Below, one piece after another: positions 6,341 through 9,516 of a stretch of 9,516 nt of DNA (positions within the stretch are counted from its first letter, which is position 1; each line of letters starts with the position of its first letter). Source of the stretch: Eubacteriales Family XIII. Incertae Sedis bacterium (GTDB lineage: Bacteria; Bacillota; Clostridia; Peptostreptococcales; Anaerovoracaceae). The position numbers were made by a program, and so were the translations under genes. Where the stretch lies: positions 1 to 9,516 of the forward strand of contig JAITAX010000089.1 in the NCBI GenBank assembly GCA_031283865.1. Reading direction: 5' to 3'. The notes under the pieces are model-generated. The model worked only from the letters and a program-made list of their open reading frames with translations, did no database searches and had not been told where the DNA came from.

Positions 6341-7100
6341 AGCGAGCGACAAATACACAGAGCAGTGGAAAGAATACAAGGAGAGCGGCGACGTCGAGGC
6401 CAGAAACGACATCGTGCTCGCCTACGCCGATCTCGTGAAGCGCATAGTGCTTCGCTTCAAGGGCAGCTACAGCAATTACGGGCAGTTGGACGACATGATC
6501 AACCAAGGCATGATCGCGCTCATCGACGCGGTGGAGAAGTTCGATCCCGACATGGGCAACAAATTCGAAACCTTTGCTTCGCTGAAGATCAAGGGCGCCG
6601 TTATAGATTTTATGCGGAAGCAGGACTGGATACCGCGCAACCAGCGCAGCATGGTTAAGGAGTTGAACGCGGTCTACGATACGCTGTACGCCGAACTTGG
6701 GCGCGAGCCGAGCAAGGAGGAGATCGCCGCGCGCATGGGCATCGACACGGACCGGCTCGAAAAGATCTTGCAGAAGCGGCAGAACGCGATGATTCTCTCT
6801 TTCGAGGAGGCCATCAACGAAAAGATGATGACGGCCTTTCCGCTTTTGACGGAGCAGAAAGAACTCGACGCGCCCGAGGCGGAGATGCTGCGGGATGAAC
6901 TGAAGCAGCAGCTCACGGACGCGATAGGCACCCTCGGCGAAAAAGCGCAGCTCGTGATTTCTCTCTACTATTACGAAAATCTGAAGCTGCGGGAGATTGC
7001 CGATGTCATGAAGATCACGGAATCAAGGGTTTCGCAGATCCATTCCGCGGCGATTATGAAGCTGCGGCACAGGATAGAGCTGTACGACAAGGAGGACTGA
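6330..7100 (+). CDS. fliA: Flagellar RNA polymerase sigma factor FliA (sigma-28 / SigD)
   Basis: 256 residues, normal for sigma-28. Region 2 spans about 24-100 with VKRIVLRF, DDMINQGMIALIDAVEKFD and FETFASLKIKGAVIDFMRKQDW, the hallmark of the flagellar group. Region 3 spans about 105-160 (IPRNQRSMVKEL, GREPSKEEIAARMGI). Region 4 spans about 195-250, with the helix-turn-helix at about 226-248 (LREIADVMKITESRVSQIHS). It would direct transcription of late flagellar and chemotaxis genes and is usually held by the anti-sigma factor FlgM, which is not encoded in this window. The ATG at 6330 overlaps flhA by 11 bases, and AGGGAA at 6321-6326 is a close ribosome binding site, so translation may be coupled to flhA. 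Confidence 0.96.
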   Translation: MEVEASDKYTEQWKEYKESGDVEARNDIVLAYADLVKRIVLRFKGSYSNYGQLDDMINQGMIALIDAVEKFDPDMGNKFETFASLKIKGAVIDFMRKQDWIPRNQRSMVKELNAVYDTLYAELGREPSKEEIAARMGIDTDRLEKILQKRQNAMILSFEEAINEKMMTAFPLLTEQKELDAPEAEMLRDELKQQLTDAIGTLGEKAQLVISLYYYENLKLREIADVMKITESRVSQIHSAAIMKLRHRIELYDKED

Positions 7101-7103
7101 ACG

Positions 7104-7170
7104 CGCCGGCATCCGCCGGCGGTGAACGTGAACGATGGGAAAGAAAGAAGCGTGCCGGCATTCGCCGGCG
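7104..7170 (+). repeat. Pair of near-identical GCCGGC hairpins before the flgF-like gene
   Basis: An 18-base unit GCCGGCAT(C/T)CGCCGGCGG occurs twice in direct orientation, at 7105-7122 and 7154-7171, 49 bases apart and with one mismatch. Each unit is itself a hairpin: GCCGGC pairs with GCCGGC around a 4-base loop. The first is extended by a C-G pair (7104/7121) and the second by a T-G wobble (7153/7170). GCCGGC is self-complementary, so any of the four arms can pair with any other. The 3' edge of the second hairpin touches the ribosome binding site at 7170-7177. No T run follows either hairpin. The role is unknown. Confidence 0.75.
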
Positions 7171-7177
7171 GAAAGGA
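7170..7177 (+). promoter_or_regulatory. Ribosome binding site that fixes the flgF-like start
   Basis: GGAAAGGA ends 7 bases before the ATG at 7185, supporting that start over the in-frame GTG at 7122. The GTG would place both palindromes inside the coding region and add 21 residues unlike any rod protein N-terminus. The site abuts the second GCCGGC hairpin. Confidence 0.7.
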
Positions 7178-7184
7178 TATCGCC

Positions 7185-8006
7185 ATGGTGAGAGGTTTCT
7201 ACGAAGCGGCTTCGGGCGTGTTGGCGCAGCAGCGAAATTTCAATGTGATCTCAAATAATATCGCAAATGTGACGACCACGGGTTACAAGGCGGAGACCCT
7301 TGTCGGCTCCTCCTTTGCGGCGCATATGGTGGCGCGCCTCGGGGACGGCATGATTTCCCCGCGGCGCAGCATCGGGCCGGCCGTGTTTTTCACGACGAAC
7401 ATCGAGGAATACACCGATTTCGCGCAGGGCAGCATCGAGAACACGGGCCGCGATCTGGATATGGCCCTCGTCGGGGACGGTTCTTCCGCAATCGACCCGG
7501 AGAGCATGGAGGAGGGCGCACAGCCGAACGTCTTCTTTATGGTCGACTCGGAGCGCATGGGCGAGGTGCTGACGCGAAACGGGCAGTTCAGCATCGATGC
7601 GGAGATGAATCTCATACTGCCGGGCGTGGGCTTGGTGCTGGACGACGGCGGTTCGCCGATTGCGCTCGACAGCAGCAACATCACGGTGGATGAGAGCGGC
7701 GTCATACGGTACGCGGACGGCGACGGTGAGGAGGTCGCGCGCATCGGCGTGTACAGCGTGGAGGACGCGCGCGCGCTCGAAAACGCGGGGCAGGGCTTCT
7801 ATCGCAGCGAGGCTTCGCCGGATGTCGCGGTGGCGGGCAGTTACCGCGTCGCGCAGTACGCAATCGAAAAATCCAACGTGAATACGGCGATGGAGATGAG
7901 CCGCGTCATCGCGGGGCAGAATCTGTACAACGCCTGCACGCAGGTGGTGAAGATGTACGATCAGTTGAATGAGGTGCTCGTGACGCAGATCGGCCGCGTG
8001 AGTTAG
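7185..8006 (+). CDS. flgF: Flagellar rod protein, FlgF-like (FlgF/FlgG family; FlhO-like)
   Basis: 273 residues. The N-terminus MVRGFYEAASGVLAQQRNFN followed by NVISNNIANVTTTGYKAET is the rod/hook protein signature that exported axial proteins share, and the C-terminus (IEKSNVNTAMEMSRVIAGQN onward) is the paired coiled-coil helix of the family. Between them lies the beta-rich core. Such proteins have no signal peptide, pass through the FliP/Q/R-FlhA/B gate and polymerise into the rod between MS ring and hook. Compared with the next gene, a paralog, the conserved G-(D/E)-G-F-F-x-V stretch is split by 16 extra residues (about 100-115). The choice of flgF over flgG rests on order only: a less typical copy followed by a more canonical one, as in flgF-flgG or flhO-flhP pairs. 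The family assignment is secure; the symbol is moderate. Confidence 0.85.
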   Translation: MVRGFYEAASGVLAQQRNFNVISNNIANVTTTGYKAETLVGSSFAAHMVARLGDGMISPRRSIGPAVFFTTNIEEYTDFAQGSIENTGRDLDMALVGDGSSAIDPESMEEGAQPNVFFMVDSERMGEVLTRNGQFSIDAEMNLILPGVGLVLDDGGSPIALDSSNITVDESGVIRYADGDGEEVARIGVYSVEDARALENAGQGFYRSEASPDVAVAGSYRVAQYAIEKSNVNTAMEMSRVIAGQNLYNACTQVVKMYDQLNEVLVTQIGRVS

Positions 8007-8036
8007 ATCAAACAAATCGAAAGGATGTGAGGAATT

Positions 8037-8786
8037 ATGATTAGAGGTTTCTACGCGGCGCGTTCCGGCATACTCGGGCAGCAGTTGAATATGAATACGA
8101 TTGCGAACAATTTCGCGAACCTCAGCACGATGGGCTACAAGCCGCAGCAGGCGTCCTTTTCGACGCTGCTGTACGCCAAGGTCTACGGCGGCGCGGTCCG
8201 GACGGACGAAAACAACCGCGTGCGCCCGCCCTACGATCCCATCATGCTGGATACGGGCCACGGCTCGCGCGTGGAGCATACAGCCGTCAACTACGCGCAG
8301 GGCGGGCTGTCCACGACGGATGTGCCGACGGACATGGCTATCATCGGCGAGGGGTTCTTCGCCGTTGAGGTCGGCGAGGACGGCGAGATCTTCTATACGC
8401 GGGACGGGCAGTTCAAGTATTCCGCGGAGGGGGACACGAAGTATCTGACGGACGTGAACGGCTGCTACATTCTGGATGCGGGCGGCGCGCGGATACAGCT
8501 TGAGGACGGCGCCGAGATCACGCCGGACCGGGTGGGCGTGTTCCGCTTCCCGAACAACCACGGGCTGTCGCTGCTCGGCACGAACAAGCTTGCCGCCACC
8601 GAGGTTTCGGGCGAGGCGGAGGCGATGGAGCGGCCGAATGTGAGGGCCGGCGTTCTGGAGCGGTCCGGGGTTTCCGCCGCGACGGAGATGGTCCGCATGA
8701 TAGAATCGCAGCGCGCTTTCAGCTTCAATGCGCGCGTGCTTACGACGATAGATGAAATGGATGATGTCGCGAACCAGATGAGGTAA
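8037..8786 (+). CDS. flgG: Flagellar rod protein, FlgG-like (FlgF/FlgG family; FlhP-like)
   Basis: 249 residues, close to the 250-260 usual for this family. The N-terminal rod signature (MIRGFYAARSGILGQQLNMN, then TIANNFANLSTMGYK), the core VPTDMAIIGEGFFAVEVGED with FYTRDGQFK, and the C-terminal VLERSGVSAATEMVRMIESQ plus RAFSFNARVLTTIDEM are all canonical. It would form the distal rod and be exported by the gate encoded upstream. The ATG at 8037 follows AAGGAT (8021-8026) and GAGGA (8029-8033). It lies 30 bases after the flgF-like stop and shares the 13-base string AGAGGTTTCTACG with that gene's start, consistent with an old duplication. FlgG is more likely than FlgF, but no L-ring context is visible to prove it. 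Confidence 0.88.
   Translation: MIRGFYAARSGILGQQLNMNTIANNFANLSTMGYKPQQASFSTLLYAKVYGGAVRTDENNRVRPPYDPIMLDTGHGSRVEHTAVNYAQGGLSTTDVPTDMAIIGEGFFAVEVGEDGEIFYTRDGQFKYSAEGDTKYLTDVNGCYILDAGGARIQLEDGAEITPDRVGVFRFPNNHGLSLLGTNKLAATEVSGEAEAMERPNVRAGVLERSGVSAATEMVRMIESQRAFSFNARVLTTIDEMDDVANQMR
8780..8784 (+). promoter_or_regulatory. Ribosome binding site that fixes the fapA TTG start
   Basis: GAGGT lies in the last codons and stop of the flgG-like gene, 7 bases before the TTG at 8792. No ATG occurs nearby in that frame, so this site supports a TTG start and coupling of fapA to flgG. Confidence 0.6.
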
Positions 8787-8791
8787 CTTTT

Positions 8792-9516
8792 TTGGGAAAG
8801 TATACGATCAGGATCAATGTCAACGAGGACAACACGGAGGCTTCTCTTCTCTTGGGAGAGGCGGCGGACGGTAAGCCCGAGCCCCTGACGCAGGAGGAGC
8901 TTTTGCGCGCGGCGGACGGCGCGCGCATCGTTTTCGGCCTCGACAAGGCCACGTTGCGGGCGCTGGCGGCGGGTCCGCTGCTCGGCTCGGAGATCCCGAT
9001 TGCGCGCGGCATCCCCGCGGTGGATGGAACAGACGGCACTGCGGTGTTCCGCGTAAAGAAATCGGATGAGTTTAAGCCGGATTACGGCGGCGACGATACG
9101 GCGCTCGTGGACTACAAGAACGTGGACGTGTTCCAGATCGTCAAAAAGGGCGACGTCCTGTGCGAGGTCACGCAGCCGACGCAGGGTACGGACGGCACGA
9201 ATGTGTACGGGGGCGCGATTCCCGCGCGGCCCGGCAAAACCGTTCCCAGTCCGCGCGGCACGAACACCGAGTGGTCGGAGGACAAAAACGCGCTGCTCGC
9301 CGCGACGGACGGCGTCGTGAGCTTCAACGGGGCGGTCGTAAACGTCGTGGAGCAGTTGCTCATCGCGGGCGACGTGGATTTATCCACGGGCAATGTGCGC
9401 TTTGGAGGCGATGTCGTCGTGCGGGGTTCCGTAATCGAAAATTTCATCGTCGAATGCGGCGGCAATTTGACCGTGAAGGGCAAAATCGGCAGTGCGGATG
9501 TGCGCGTGGGAGGGAA
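8792..9516 (+). CDS. fapA: FapA / DUF342 family protein, N-terminal part (3' end outside window)
   Basis: The frame stays open from TTG 8792 to the window edge: 241 full codons, beginning MGKYTIRINVNEDNTEASLL. Motifs of the FapA (flagellar assembly protein A, DUF342) family are clear: PIARGIPAVDGTDGTAVFRV (about 69-88), DYKNVDVFQIVKKGDVL (about 107-123), a PTQGTDGTNVYGGAIPARPG block (about 129-148) and the repeating beta-helix turns IAGDVDLSTGNVRFGGDVVV and VECGGNLTVKGKIGSADVRV near the edge. In Vibrio vulnificus FapA is needed for flagellation and responds to the PTS protein EIIA-Glc; in Bacillota its role is not settled. The gene starts 5 bases after flgG, so it is probably co-transcribed. 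It is not damaged here, just cut by the window. Confidence 0.9.
   Translation, partial: MGKYTIRINVNEDNTEASLLLGEAADGKPEPLTQEELLRAADGARIVFGLDKATLRALAAGPLLGSEIPIARGIPAVDGTDGTAVFRVKKSDEFKPDYGGDDTALVDYKNVDVFQIVKKGDVLCEVTQPTQGTDGTNVYGGAIPARPGKTVPSPRGTNTEWSEDKNALLAATDGVVSFNGAVVNVVEQLLIAGDVDLSTGNVRFGGDVVVRGSVIENFIVECGGNLTVKGKIGSADVRVGG

Noticed and set aside
7122..7184. Upstream GTG start for the flgF-like gene
   Set aside because: It would add 21 residues unlike rod protein N-termini and run through both palindromes, while the ATG at 7185 has a good ribosome binding site and the canonical MVRGFYEA start.
7251..8561. A 436-codon open frame on the minus strand across the flgF-like and flgG-like genes
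   Set aside because: It spans two solid + strand genes, has shadow-type composition and no visible ribosome binding site or domain.
8784..8794. T run after the flgG-like gene as a terminator
   Set aside because: The six-T stretch at 8788-8793 has no hairpin before it and includes the fapA start codon.

Overview
This window is an internal piece of a large flagellar gene cluster. Every recognisable gene is on the + strand and packed head to tail. The order is fliN/fliY (5' end missing), cheY, fliO, fliP, fliQ, fliR, flhB, flhA, fliA (sigma-28), two rod-type genes (flgF-like and flgG-like) and fapA (3' end missing). It is GC-rich (my estimate by eye, not computed, is somewhat under 60%). CheY between the switch gene and fliO, followed by the export genes and a sigma-28 gene, is the layout of the fla/che operon of Bacillota. 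The high GC and the FapA/DUF342 gene would suit a Negativicutes (Selenomonas-like) or high-GC Clostridia host, but that is inference only.

Region by region: 1-567 holds the proline/alanine-rich linker and SpoA domain of the switch protein. 643-1005 is a stand-alone CheY receiver that would bind the switch when phosphorylated. 1012-6340 encodes all six membrane parts of the flagellar type III export gate (FliO, P, Q, R, FlhB, FlhA), mostly overlapping or separated by a few bases. The exception is an 88-base spacer before fliQ. 6330-7100 is the flagellar sigma factor, which overlaps the end of flhA. 7185-8786 encodes two paralogous axial (rod) proteins that the export gate would secrete. 8792 to the edge is FapA.

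Together the genes build the rotor switch and its chemotaxis input, the export gate, the late-gene sigma factor and the rod that the gate exports. I see no wholly new system. The points that merit attention are small: no flhF/flhG between flhA and fliA, a pair of near-identical GCCGGC hairpins before the flgF-like gene, a FliP without a signal peptide, an AT-rich codon-atypical stretch at the end of flhA that may hold a promoter for fliA, and a 16-residue insert in the FlgF-like protein. No RNA genes, mobile elements, CRISPR arrays or convincing intrinsic terminators were seen.
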